DNA from: Planctomycetales bacterium ZRK34
GTDB lineage: Bacteria > Planctomycetota > Phycisphaerae > Phycisphaerales > Zrk34
NCBI GenBank assembly: GCA_014873095.1
Contig: CP050848.1
Coordinates: 186,001 to 250,000 of the forward strand
Direction: 5' to 3'
DNA: 64,000 nucleotides
Below are positions 53,143 to 61,909 of the stretch, piece after piece (position 1 is the stretch's first letter; every line of letters starts with the position of its first letter). Under the pieces are notes generated by a model, which ran no database searches, was not told where the DNA came from, and saw only the letters and a list, made by a program, of their open reading frames with translations. Both the position numbers and the translations under genes were made by a program.

Positions 53143-53859
53143 TTAGTTTCTTTGAAAGTCGGCGCCCTTCGGGTCTGCCACCGCCACGACCGCGAGATTT
53201 ACCCGCCGGGCCCCCGCCGCTCGCAGCAGCCGGGTGCAAACACGGGCTGTCGACCCTGTGGTCTTTACATCGTCCACGAGCCACACCGTCACGCCCGTCA
53301 GGTCGACCGGGTGCATCGCAAAGGCCTGTCGCACATTCCGCCAGCGCTCGGCCTGATTATGCAGGTGCGATTGCTCGAGCGTCGGCCGCAGGTGTCGTAG
53401 CGTTCTCGCCAGCGGCAGGTTCATCGTCGCGGCAAAGGACCGGGCGATCAGTTCCGCCTGGTTGTACCCACGCCCCATGCGCCGCCGCCAGTGCAGCGGC
53501 ACCGGCGTCACCACCGCCTCGCTCTGATCATCATCGAACTTCACCGCCCGCGCCGCATTCGCCAGTTGCTCCCCGAAAAACTCACCCCATCCCCACTGCC
53601 CGCGAAACTTGTACTGCCGTATCCACTCCGCCAGCGGCTCCCGGTATGCCCCGAGTCGCCACACACCGTCCCACGCCACGCGCTTACCTCGACAGTGCGG
53701 GCACCCCGTGATCGTCACACCTTCTTCAGCCGCACTCGCCCCGCACCGCGGGCAGTACGCACCCGCCCGGTCCGGCGTCCACCGTGCAACCATCGCCTGG
53801 CGCGGCCCGACCGCATCCCCCGGCAGCAACGTACTGACCCACGTCCCGATCAGCCCCAT
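53143..53859 (-). CDS. comF: ComF family phosphoribosyltransferase-like protein
   Basis: A 238-residue protein. The N-terminal zinc-finger pattern is 'YCPRCGAS' and 'GCPHCRGK'. The following domain is a PRTase fold with the PRPP loop in 'VWLVDDVKTTGSTA' and 'VVTPVPLHWRRRMGRGYNQA', both hallmark ComF segments. In competent bacteria ComF takes part in DNA uptake; in others its role is unclear. It lies 19 bases downstream of arfB on the same strand, so the two are likely co-transcribed. Confidence 0.9.
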   Translation of the reverse strand: MGLIGTWVSTLLPGDAVGPRQAMVARWTPDRAGAYCPRCGASAAEEGVTITGCPHCRGKRVAWDGVWRLGAYREPLAEWIRQYKFRGQWGWGEFFGEQLANAARAVKFDDDQSEAVVTPVPLHWRRRMGRGYNQAELIARSFAATMNLPLARTLRHLRPTLEQSHLHNQAERWRNVRQAFAMHPVDLTGVTVWLVDDVKTTGSTARVCTRLLRAAGARRVNLAVVAVADPKGADFQRN

Positions 53860-53878
53860 GTTTACTCTCGATTTAAGC

Positions 53879-54334
53879 TCAGAGTCCCGGGTCGCGGCGC
53901 TGGCGTTTGATCTCGCCGCGCTCTTTTTTGTGCTTGATGCGACGTTCCTGGCTGGCGCGGGTCGGCTTGGTCGGTCGGCGTTTGCGCGGTTTGACCAGGG
54001 CGCGTTCGATCAGGCTGCGGAGTTTTTCCACGCAGTCGCGGCGGTTGTCGATCTGCGAGCGTGAATACTCCGAGCTGATCAGCAGGCGGCCGTCGTTGGT
54101 CACGGCGCTGCCGGCCATGTTTCGTAAACGCTGCACCGCGGCGACGTTCATGTACATCGCCAGATCGTCGAGCTTGACGTCGAGCTGCACCTTGGTGTTG
54201 AGCTTGTTGACATTCTGACCGCCGGGGCCGCTGCTTCGCGCGAACGTGAAGTTGAACAAATGCGTCGGCAGGACGATCGGACCGGCCTGCATGGTCGCAG
54301 GCATCGTTTGCATGGGGTCTGTCGGTTTCATCAT
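53879..54334 (-). CDS. arfB: Peptidyl-tRNA hydrolase ArfB-like release factor homologue
   Basis: A 151-residue protein with the catalytic GGQ motif in 'ARSSGPGGQNVNKLNTKVQL' (GGQ at about 38-40) and a basic C-terminal tail ('KPRKRRPTKPTRASQERR') that in ArfB enters the empty mRNA channel. It rescues stalled ribosomes by hydrolysing peptidyl-tRNA. The start is at tandem ATG codons 54334/54331; a TTG at 54349 is less convincing. It is divergent from the TetR gene, sharing about 75 bp of upstream DNA. Length and tail fit ArfB over prfA/prfB. Confidence 0.9.
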   Translation of the reverse strand: MMKPTDPMQTMPATMQAGPIVLPTHLFNFTFARSSGPGGQNVNKLNTKVQLDVKLDDLAMYMNVAAVQRLRNMAGSAVTNDGRLLISSEYSRSQIDNRRDCVEKLRSLIERALVKPRKRRPTKPTRASQERRIKHKKERGEIKRQRRDPGL

Positions 54335-54409
54335 AAGATTTTTGCACAATCCCTTGAATCATGCGAGCGTTTGAATCACAATAGGCTCCGTTCACAAGGA
54401 GGTGAACCC

Positions 54410-55117
54410 ATGACCGACATCAATCCCACGCTTCTGAACACCCCAAACCGCGAAACCCTCGCTTCAGATCGCGTGACCACCGAAAAAATTGCTCCCCGTC
54501 CGGCACAGGGTCCCACGCCCTTCCTCAGCTGCGAGCACATCCTCGAAGCCACCGAGGCCTGCTTCGCCGACAAGGGCTACGACGGCACGACCATCCGCGC
54601 CATCGCCACCCGCCTCGGCTGCTCGGTCGGCAGCATCTACCGCTACTTCACCGACAAGCGCGACCTGCTCCGCGCCTGCGCCGCCCGGGCGTTCGCCCCC
54701 GTGGCCCGGTACCTCGATGCCGAGGCGGTCAGCTTCGAAGAGTCGCTGCGGATGTACCTGCAGTTGGCCGCGAAGTTTCCGCAGATGTATCGGCTGATGT
54801 TCTGGCTCGAGTGCGTGGACGACCCGACCACCGCCGGCCCGCCCCGCGCGATCGCCGACCTGCTCGAAGGCTGGACGAAGCTGCTCGGCAGCCGGCCCGC
54901 CGCCGAAGACGCCTGGGCCACGACCCACGGTCTGATCATGATGGGCCTGAGCCCCGACCAGGTTGAGCAGCGCGTGCTAAGCAAAGCGGCGGATCAGCCC
55001 ACGGCCGCCCCGGCCCCCGCGTCCGAATCTCCGACGCAACTGCCCAGCGAGCCGACGATTCACATCGCCGCCGAGGTCGAGCGTCTCACGCCGCGCGAAG
55101 ATGTGACTTTGCTGTAG
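54410..55117 (+). CDS. TetR/AcrR family transcriptional regulator
   Basis: A 235-residue protein. The start at 54410 has an ideal AAGGAGGTGA ribosome site. The helix-turn-helix lies at about 40-85 ('ILEATEACFADKGYDGTTIR', 'LGCSVGSIYRYFTDKRDLL'), typical of TetR. The ligand domain follows. The first ~35 residues are a Thr/Pro-rich extension, and the C-terminus is a disordered Ala/Pro-rich tail. It probably represses genes nearby, perhaps its own and the YqaA-like gene 10 bp downstream. The effector cannot be predicted. Confidence 0.9.
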   Translation: MTDINPTLLNTPNRETLASDRVTTEKIAPRPAQGPTPFLSCEHILEATEACFADKGYDGTTIRAIATRLGCSVGSIYRYFTDKRDLLRACAARAFAPVARYLDAEAVSFEESLRMYLQLAAKFPQMYRLMFWLECVDDPTTAGPPRAIADLLEGWTKLLGSRPAAEDAWATTHGLIMMGLSPDQVEQRVLSKAADQPTAAPAPASESPTQLPSEPTIHIAAEVERLTPREDVTLL

Positions 55118-55127
55118 AATCCGCAGC

Positions 55128-55802
55128 ATGGATCAACCGCAGCCCCCCCAAGAACCGGTCACAGACAACGAGCGCGCCGCCGCCGAGTCGGCCGTGGTCG
55201 TGTCGCGTTGGGCGATCCATCGTCATCTTTACGACTGGGTGTTGTCGTTTGCTCATCACAAGCATTCGACGACGGCGCTGGGCGTGTTGAGCTTTGCCGA
55301 GTCGAGCTTCTTTCCGATTCCGCCGGACGTGCTGCTGGGCCCGCTGTGTCTGGGCCATCGACGCAAGGCGATGTGGTTCGCGCTGATCTGCACCATCGCC
55401 AGCGTGGCCGGCGGTGTGGTCGGCTATGCGATCGGTCACTACGCCTGGGAAGCGCTCAGCGGCGTCATGTATCAGTACGTGCCGGGCTTCACCGAAGAGA
55501 AGTTCGAACTCGTCGAAAGATGGTACGACCAATGGGGTATCTGGGTGTTGTTCGCCGCGGCATTCACACCGATTCCGTTCAAGGTGTTCACCATCGCCGG
55601 GGGCGTGTTCGCTCAGCCGCTGTTGCCGTTCGTGATGGTTTCGTTTGTCGGGCGCGGGATGCGGTTCTTTCTGGTGGCGGGGATTTTCTGGTGGATCGGG
55701 CCCAAGGCGGTGCCGTTCATCGACAAGTATTTCAACTGGCTGTGTGTCGTGTTTGTCCTGCTGCTGATCGGCGGCTTTTTCGTCCTGCGCCTGATGCACT
55801 GA
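55128..55802 (+). CDS. YqaA-type VTT-domain membrane protein
   Basis: A 224-residue inner-membrane protein with four to five hydrophobic segments. It carries the VTT/SNARE-associated (DedA superfamily) pattern: 'FAESSFFPIPPDVLLGPLCL' and 'FAAAFTPIPFKVFTIAGGVF', each with a conserved Pro in a membrane-dipping loop. Relatives act in lipid transport or membrane homeostasis. It follows the TetR gene by 10 bp and is probably its co-transcribed target. The first ~35 residues are a cytoplasmic extension. Confidence 0.88.
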   Translation: MDQPQPPQEPVTDNERAAAESAVVVSRWAIHRHLYDWVLSFAHHKHSTTALGVLSFAESSFFPIPPDVLLGPLCLGHRRKAMWFALICTIASVAGGVVGYAIGHYAWEALSGVMYQYVPGFTEEKFELVERWYDQWGIWVLFAAAFTPIPFKVFTIAGGVFAQPLLPFVMVSFVGRGMRFFLVAGIFWWIGPKAVPFIDKYFNWLCVVFVLLLIGGFFVLRLMH

Positions 55803-56281
55803 TCGCGGATCGATCCTAACGGCGCGTACGATCGTTTCCTGCTTTTGGGATATTGTGGAAATCACTGATGCTGGGGACTCAAGTCGGTCGGGCGGCGCGG
55901 CCGATGATACTTGTGGAACCTGCGGGTTTCGAAGAAACGCGACGGGACAATTCAGCGGCGAGTGCCGACGGCCAGACTAATGTCACACCGAGGCTGATAG
56001 CGCTCATCCTTGAAAGAACCGCCGTCTCGAGCCGGATTCGTTGAATTGAATCTTCCCGGCGCGTTTCTTCGAACTTCGTGGGTTTTTTCATGCGCTGCTC
56101 AGTCGGATGTTGTGCGTGATCGACTGATGATGCGGCGCCAACGCACCATTTCGAAAGCGAGACCCATTCTCATGGTGTGGTTGTAGTACGGGGCTTTCAG
56201 CGAAATTCTGATGGGATGGATTGATGCCCGGACTTAGGCTGACGCATACGCATTTTTTCCGTTCACGGAGTGGCAAGCATC
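55803..56281. other. Non-coding gap with an inverted repeat
   Basis: These 479 bases precede the copper operon. The segment CGAAGAAACGCG... (55930-55955) recurs in inverted form at 56046-56071, matching at about 21 of 26 positions, with a loop of about 90 bases. Short open frames on both strands here follow the repeat and do not resemble genes. A copper-responsive promoter is expected near 56200 but no clear operator was seen. Confidence 0.55.
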
Positions 56282-58096
56282 ATGTCCATCACACGCCGTA
56301 CCGTATTGACCTCCACGGCTGCAGCGGCACTGGCCGGGTCACCCTGGTTGGATCACAGGTGGCAGGCGCGCGCGGCAGCGGAAACTCTGCCCGAGGCCGG
56401 TCGGCAGTCGCAACTCGATGCGACGGCCGAAGGCGGCATCGACCTCGTACTCGAAAAGCAGGACATTCAAGTCGACGGCAAGGTCGGCCGGGCGATCACG
56501 ATCAACGGCTCAATCCCCGGGCCGGTCATTCGCATGCAGCAGGGCCGCGATGTGTTGATCCGCGTGCACAACAAAATGAGTGAGTCGACGTCGATCCACT
56601 GGCACGGCATCCTGCTGCCGTTCACGATGGACGGCGTGCCGGGCATCAGCTTTCGAGGCATCGCGCCCGGTGAAACATTCACCTACCGCTACCCCGTCCG
56701 GCAAAGCGGCACCTACTGGTACCACAGCCACTCCGGCCTCCAGGAGCAGTTGGGCCACTACGGCATGCTGATCATTGATCCGGCCGAGGCGGACCCGGTT
56801 CAGTACGATGTCGAATACCCCGTCGTGCTCTCGGACTGGACCTTCGAGAATCCACACCACGTGTTGGAGAACCTGAAAAAGATCGAAGGTTATTACAACT
56901 TCCAACGCCCGACGCTCGCCAATCTCGACGAGCAGATGCGCGCCACCGGCAAGAGTCTGACCCAGGTGATCCAAAAACGACTGGCCTGGCAATGGATGCG
57001 GATGGACCCGACGGATCTGGCCGACGTGACCGGCGTCACCTACACCTACCTGATGAACGGCCGCAGCGCCGATCAGAATCCAACCTTCACCGCCAAGCCC
57101 GGCCAGCGCGTCCGTCTGCGTCTGCTCAACGCCTCGGCGCAGACGTATTACGATGTGCGCCTTGCCGGCCTGCCGATGACTGTGGTCAATGCCGACGGAC
57201 AGAACATCAAGCCCGTCGAGACCGACGAGCTACGCATCGCCGTCGCTGAAACCTATGACGTGGTCGTCACGCTGCCCGATGACGGCGCATACACGATCAT
57301 GGCTGAAACGATGGACCGCAGCGGGTATGCCCGCGGCACGCTTGCGACGCGCTCCGGCGCCTCGGCCCCGATCCCCCCGCGACGTCGCCGCCCGATGCTG
57401 AGCATGCAGGACATGGGCATGATGCGCGACGGCATGAAACACATGGCCGCCGCACAGTCATCGTCACACAAACCCGCCGCGTCCGACGAGCGGCCGAACA
57501 CCGCGCGAGCCCCCCTGCCGACGCGCGGCCTGCCCGATCGAATCAAGCACGGCCCCGAAACACACGGCCCGGCGAGCATCACCATGGCCCGCACCGCCTA
57601 TCGCCAGCTCGACGATCCCGGCGTCGGGCTCGGCAACGACGGGTGGCGCGTGCTGACCTACGGACAACTGAAAATTCTGAACACCCCCGATGATCGCTGC
57701 CCGCCGACGCGCGAGTTCGACCTGCACCTGACCGGCAACATGCACAAGTTCATCTGGGGCTTCGACGGCAAGAAGTGGTCCGACTCCAAGATGATCCGTT
57801 TCGTCTACGGCGAACGCCTGCGCATACACATGATCAACGACACCATGATGTCGCACCCGATCCACCTGCACGGCATGTGGATGGACCTGTACACCGGCGG
57901 CCCGTATTCGGACAACCCCCGCAAGCACACCGTTAATGTGCAGCCGGCGGAATGGCTCACCGTCGACATCACCGCCGATGCGCCCGGGCAGTGGGCCTTT
58001 CACTGCCATCTGCTGTACCACATGGAGCGCGGCATGTTCCGCACCGTCGCTGTCGTGCGTTCACTGGAAGGAGAGCCCATTGATGTTGGAGCGTAA
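56282..58096 (+). CDS. copA: Copper resistance multicopper oxidase CopA
   Basis: A 604-residue periplasmic oxidase with a twin-arginine-like signal ('ITRRTVLTSTAAAALAGS'). Three cupredoxin domains carry the copper motifs: 'HWHG' and 'HSHSG' in the first, and 'HPIHLHGMW' and 'HCHLLYHMERGM' in the last. A Met-rich stretch ('MLSMQDMGMMRDGMKHM') at about 375-395 matches the copper-binding region of CopA. It probably oxidises Cu(I) and sequesters copper. The ATG at 56282 follows GGAG by about 11 bases. It overlaps copB by 14 bp. Confidence 0.93.
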   Translation: MSITRRTVLTSTAAAALAGSPWLDHRWQARAAAETLPEAGRQSQLDATAEGGIDLVLEKQDIQVDGKVGRAITINGSIPGPVIRMQQGRDVLIRVHNKMSESTSIHWHGILLPFTMDGVPGISFRGIAPGETFTYRYPVRQSGTYWYHSHSGLQEQLGHYGMLIIDPAEADPVQYDVEYPVVLSDWTFENPHHVLENLKKIEGYYNFQRPTLANLDEQMRATGKSLTQVIQKRLAWQWMRMDPTDLADVTGVTYTYLMNGRSADQNPTFTAKPGQRVRLRLLNASAQTYYDVRLAGLPMTVVNADGQNIKPVETDELRIAVAETYDVVVTLPDDGAYTIMAETMDRSGYARGTLATRSGASAPIPPRRRRPMLSMQDMGMMRDGMKHMAAAQSSSHKPAASDERPNTARAPLPTRGLPDRIKHGPETHGPASITMARTAYRQLDDPGVGLGNDGWRVLTYGQLKILNTPDDRCPPTREFDLHLTGNMHKFIWGFDGKKWSDSKMIRFVYGERLRIHMINDTMMSHPIHLHGMWMDLYTGGPYSDNPRKHTVNVQPAEWLTVDITADAPGQWAFHCHLLYHMERGMFRTVAVVRSLEGEPIDVGA

Positions 58097-59000
58097 CCGT
58101 CGACGGATATCGCTGGCCGCCGCCTGCATCGGACTCGCCTTGATGATCACGAACGATGTCGGGGCGCAGCAGGGTTCGGCGATGCCGAACACGAAAAATC
58201 GACCGGATCATCTTCAATCCGAGCGGGGCCGCTTCAATGCGCCGCCGGAGATCGAGACGCCGCCGCTGCCGGAGGGGATGACGCTGGACGACGTGCTGGA
58301 TCGCGCAGCCGCCACCCCGTCGAGCGACATTCCCAATCCGATTGTCGACGACAAGCCGTTCGCCATGACGCTGATCGATCAGCTTGAGTATCGCGTCCGG
58401 GAGGAAGGGAAAAATGCGCTGGGATGGGAGGCCCAGGGATGGATCGGATACGACTACGACAAGCTGTGGTGGAAGTCCGAAGGTGAAAGTGTATTCGATG
58501 GCCCCGATGAAGGTGAATCCGAAAACGACCTGCTGTATTCACGGCTGATCACGCCCTTCTGGAATGCACAGGTCGGCGTGCAATACGCCAACGCGTGGGA
58601 GTCGGCGGATTATGACGACCGCTGGTCCGGCGTGGTGGCCATTCAGGGTATGGCGCCGGGCATGTTTGAAGTCGACGCTTCGATGTATCTCTCCGAAGAG
58701 GCCGATGTGACTTTCGACATCGAGCTCGAATACGACATCCGCATCACCCAGCGACTCGTGCTGCAGCCGCGCACCGAATTGACCTTCGCAGCGCAGGATG
58801 TACCCGACCGCACACTGGGCGCCGGCATGACTGATGCGGTGTTCGATCTCCGCCTGCGCTACGAAATTCGGCGTGAGTTTGCCCCCTACATCGGGGTGCG
58901 CTATCACCGGTTCATCGGTGAAACCGCCGGGCTGATTCGCTCCGATGGCGACGATCCCGAGCGCCTGTTTCTCCTGGCCGGCGTGCGTATTCAATTCTGA
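58083..59000 (+). CDS. copB: Outer-membrane copper resistance protein CopB
   Basis: A 305-residue protein. The start at 58083, inside the copA end, has AAGGAG 9 bases upstream; a signal peptide ends near 'NDVGAQQ'. Residues about 95-305 match CopB: 'LIDQLEYR', 'GWEAQGWIGYDYDKLWWKSE', 'SRLITPFWNAQVGVQYA', and a barrel-closing C-terminal Phe. The Met/His-rich N-terminal repeats of Pseudomonas CopB are largely absent. It should sit in the outer membrane and work with CopA. No copper sensor kinase or CueR-type regulator is present nearby. Confidence 0.9.
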   Translation: MLERNRRRISLAAACIGLALMITNDVGAQQGSAMPNTKNRPDHLQSERGRFNAPPEIETPPLPEGMTLDDVLDRAAATPSSDIPNPIVDDKPFAMTLIDQLEYRVREEGKNALGWEAQGWIGYDYDKLWWKSEGESVFDGPDEGESENDLLYSRLITPFWNAQVGVQYANAWESADYDDRWSGVVAIQGMAPGMFEVDASMYLSEEADVTFDIELEYDIRITQRLVLQPRTELTFAAQDVPDRTLGAGMTDAVFDLRLRYEIRREFAPYIGVRYHRFIGETAGLIRSDGDDPERLFLLAGVRIQF

Positions 59001-59189
59001 TGACAGGCTGACCGAGTCGAACTGATGAACACGCGTGAACATCTGCCCGTCCCTGCCTGCGGATCATCCGCCGGCAGTTTGTCATATTCGTGAACATTCA
59101 CCGTAATATTTGCAATCCGAGGCGCTATACCTGTATGCGAGGTCAGCCCCCGGGGCTGCGCGAAGGTTTTGACGAGTGAATGCCCGAAT

Positions 59190-59714
59190 ATGCAAAACCA
59201 GCTCAATAAGCAATTTATCGCGGCACTGACCGGCAACCAACGCCGACTGTTCGCCTTTATTTTTTCGCTGGTTCCCGACCCGGTCGAAGCCGAGGAAATC
59301 CTCCAGCAGACCAATCTGAAAATCTGGGAGCGGGCCGATCAGTATGATCTTTCGCGTGAGTTCATGCCCTGGGCCAGCCAGATCGCCTACTACGAAATTC
59401 TCTACCATCAGCGCCACACAAGGCGGGCCGGCAGCCCATTCGATGCGAAGTTGATCGAGCAGTTGGCCGGTGAAGCCGCGGCCCCGATGCAATCCGACGA
59501 GGCGCGCCTCCAGGCGTTGGAACACTGCATCCGCGGTCTGCCGCCGAATCATCGTCAACTCATCGAACAGCGCTACGGCGGCAACCTCAGCGTCAAGCAA
59601 CTCGCCCAGCAGCGCGGCGCCACGCCGGGCGGTCTTTCGCAGTTGCTGTTTCGCATTCGAGCCGCCCTGCTGACATGCATCCAGCGCCGTCTGACGGCGG
59701 AGGCGGACGTATGA
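59190..59714 (+). CDS. ECF sigma factor (Rhodopirellula/Verrucomicrobium type), cassette B
   Basis: A 174-residue short sigma factor starting at 59190 ('MQNQLNKQFIAALTGNQRRL'). Region 2 has 'EILQQTNLKIWERADQYD' and 'FMPWASQIAYYEILYHQR'. Region 4 has 'LPPNHRQLIEQRYGGNLSVK' and the closing 'LFRIRAALLTCIQRR'. It is a clear relative of the cassette A sigma factor. Its stop overlaps the FecR-like gene start by 4 bp (ATGA). The roughly 190 bases before it should hold its promoter. Confidence 0.92.
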   Translation: MQNQLNKQFIAALTGNQRRLFAFIFSLVPDPVEAEEILQQTNLKIWERADQYDLSREFMPWASQIAYYEILYHQRHTRRAGSPFDAKLIEQLAGEAAAPMQSDEARLQALEHCIRGLPPNHRQLIEQRYGGNLSVKQLAQQRGATPGGLSQLLFRIRAALLTCIQRRLTAEADV

Positions 59715-61033
59715 ATCAATCCGTCAATCAACTGATCGGAGCGGTCGTTGAAGGTGTCGCCGATGAGGCGCAGCGCCGTCAATTGACCGAGTTGCTGCAG
59801 CATGACCCCGAAGCGCGGCGTGCATATCTGAATCATGCGCAACTGCAAGCGGAGCTGCTGTGGCGCTACACGATCGCAGATGTGCAAAGCCCGATCACGC
59901 TTACCGACCAGCCGCAAGCCCGGGCGGTTGCTCCCCGCCGGCGGTTCATCCGCCCGCTCGCCGCATGCGCCGCCGCAGCCGCGGTGATCACCATCGCCGC
60001 CTTGCTGTGGTACGGCTTGCCCGAACACGCGGACGCGCCAAATGAGCAACCGCACAATCCGACGGTCGCCACGCTCACCAATACCGAACACGCCACCTTC
60101 GATGACTCATCCGACCCGATGCATCTGGGAAACAACCTGCCGTCGGGTCCGTTCCAACTGGCCGCCGGCTCGGCGCAGATCATGCTCAACTCAGGCGCCA
60201 TGGTCGATCTGTCCGGCCCCTGCGATATTGATTTAACCGGGCCGAATCAGGCCTCGTTGCATCGCGGGATGTTCACCGCTTACGTCCCGCCGCGGGCGCA
60301 GGGGTTCACCGTCGACTTCCCCGGACCCGGCGGAACGTATCGCATCGTCGATCGCGGGACGGAGTTCACGCTGAATGTTCAGAGCGTGAACGGGTCTGAT
60401 CTGTGGGTCCACCAGGGCTCTGTGGAATTGATCACACCGACGACGCAGATGACGCTGAAAGCAGGCGAAAGCGTGTCGATCCGCGGCGATGAAATCCGCC
60501 GGTACATCGAGCCCCAGACCAAGCGCGGCCGGCTGGTGCGATTCGACGCCGACGGGATTGAGCCATACCTCAGCGCCTTCCCACAAGACGGACACCGCGG
60601 CACGCCGACCGCGTTTCACGTGCTCGACAACGGGCTGACGCTGCACCTGGTCGGCAACGTGTGGAAGACATACAAGCTGCCGTACAACGTGACGCGCCGC
60701 ACGGTCATCGAGTTTGAGTTCCGCACGGATCGGCCCGGTGAGATTCACGCCATCGGATTCGACACCGGCAAGATGCCCTACGGCGCCGTGCAATTTTTCG
60801 GCCCGGAGCAGCGAGACAATTTCCCGCACATCGCTTACCCCGAATCGGTCGGCGACTGGACCACCGTTCGCGTGCCGATCGGCGAACATTTTCGAGGCAA
60901 GTTTAAACGCCTGCTGCTGGTCAACGACGACGACGCTTCTGCCGTCGCCGAAAGCTGGTACCGCAACATCCGCATATATGAAGATGATTCCGAGAAGCCT
61001 GTTGTCCATACCAAGAAGGAGAACCCGTCATGA
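59711..61033 (+). CDS. FecR-like membrane anti-sigma/sensor, cassette B
   Basis: A 440-residue protein. The N-terminal ~70 residues are helical and likely cytoplasmic ('EAQRRQLTELLQHDPEARRA'). One transmembrane helix lies at about 82-102 ('AACAAAAVITIAALLWYGL'). The FecR domain spans about 140-260 ('GAMVDLSGPCDIDLTGPN', 'YVPPRAQGFTVDFPGPGGTY', 'IVDRGTEFTL'), homologous to the cassette A regulator. The C-terminal ~150 residues form a beta-sandwich-like, possibly carbohydrate-binding domain ('IGFDTGKMPYGAVQFFG') not obviously shared with the neighbouring PEP-CTERM protein. Coupled by ATGA overlaps to the genes on both sides. Confidence 0.88.
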   Translation: MNQSVNQLIGAVVEGVADEAQRRQLTELLQHDPEARRAYLNHAQLQAELLWRYTIADVQSPITLTDQPQARAVAPRRRFIRPLAACAAAAAVITIAALLWYGLPEHADAPNEQPHNPTVATLTNTEHATFDDSSDPMHLGNNLPSGPFQLAAGSAQIMLNSGAMVDLSGPCDIDLTGPNQASLHRGMFTAYVPPRAQGFTVDFPGPGGTYRIVDRGTEFTLNVQSVNGSDLWVHQGSVELITPTTQMTLKAGESVSIRGDEIRRYIEPQTKRGRLVRFDADGIEPYLSAFPQDGHRGTPTAFHVLDNGLTLHLVGNVWKTYKLPYNVTRRTVIEFEFRTDRPGEIHAIGFDTGKMPYGAVQFFGPEQRDNFPHIAYPESVGDWTTVRVPIGEHFRGKFKRLLLVNDDDASAVAESWYRNIRIYEDDSEKPVVHTKKENPS

Positions 61034-61860
61034 TGCATCGCTTGACCATCAATCTGATCGCCGCAGGTTTCATGCTGCTGCAAGCCGGCGGCGTGCGTGC
61101 GGCATTTGTCCAGGTCGATGATTTCGAGCCGCCGACCTACGCCGCCGACGACCTGCTGAACGGCGTCAACGGCTGGACCGTAACGCCCGGCGATCAGCGC
61201 ATCGTGACAGACCCCGCCGATGCAACGAATCTGACCCTTCGTGTCATCAACGCCAACAAGGACACCTACAAAGCCGTGCCCGGCATCGCCCCCGGCGACA
61301 CAGGCACACTGTTTTTCCGGTTCTACGTGCCGGATGACGCGTCCGGCGACAATGACATCGGCATCGGCCTCACCGGGGAAGATGCGCCCAACAACGGCAG
61401 TCTTCTGCGCACGTACTTCCGCCTCAACGGCGAAAGCGGCAGAATTGATGTTCACGACAATGGCAGCTTCGAGCAGGTCGCCAGCCTCACCGCCGGCGCG
61501 TGGTACAACGTCTGGCTTGTGGTCAACAACGAAGGGACCGGCGACGATGTCGACAACATCAACAACGGCGCCTGGTCGGCCTACATTCAGGGCGGCGCCT
61601 TCGCCACGCAGACCCAACTGACGCACTCGGGCAGCGACGGCGTGTTCGACTTCCGCGACAACGGCGACGAAATCACCCTGGATCGTTTCTACATGCGATC
61701 CAACAGCAACAATGGCGAAGGCGACTACGCACTGGTGGATGACATCTACATCGACTCGACCGCATCAAACCTGGCCAACCCGCTGGCCGTGCCGGCGCCG
61801 ATGGCGCTGCCTGCCGGCTTGGCGCTGCTGGCCACGATGACGACGCGCCGTCGCCTGTGA
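61030..61860 (+). CDS. PEP-CTERM-like surface protein, cassette B
   Basis: A 276-residue protein. The ATG at 61030 overlaps the FecR stop, and AAGGAG lies 8 bases upstream. A signal peptide precedes '[14 protein letters not shown]'. The body looks like a LamG/concanavalin sandwich ('[20 protein letters not shown]', '[16 protein letters not shown]'). The tail '[16 protein letters not shown]' with an arginine cluster is the [17 protein letters not shown] variant. It is probably exported and surface-anchored under control of the cassette's sigma factor. Binding target unknown. Confidence 0.87.
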   Translation: MMHRLTINLIAAGFMLLQAGGVRAAFVQVDDFEPPTYAADDLLNGVNGWTVTPGDQRIVTDPADATNLTLRVINANKDTYKAVPGIAPGDTGTLFFRFYVPDDASGDNDIGIGLTGEDAPNNGSLLRTYFRLNGESGRIDVHDNGSFEQVASLTAGAWYNVWLVVNNEGTGDDVDNINNGAWSAYIQGGAFATQTQLTHSGSDGVFDFRDNGDEITLDRFYMRSNSNNGEGDYALVDDIYIDSTASNLANPLAVPAPMALPAGLALLATMTTRRRL

Positions 61861-61869
61861 ACACAACGC

Positions 61870-61898
61870 GAAGCCTGCGGATTCAACCCGCCGGCTTC
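61870..61898. promoter_or_regulatory. Hairpin between PEP-CTERM and pseudopilin genes, cassette B
   Basis: A 29-nt element with GAAGCC and GGCTTC ends; 12 of 14 possible pairs form around a TTCAA centre. Same length, same centre and same gene position as the hairpin at 50285-50313 in cassette A. Confidence 0.7.
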
Positions 61899-61909
61899 AT
61901 CGAGAACAC

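Noticed and set aside
55853..56091. Small genes in the gap before copA
   Set aside because: The frames follow the inverted repeat on both strands and have no ribosome site or domain.
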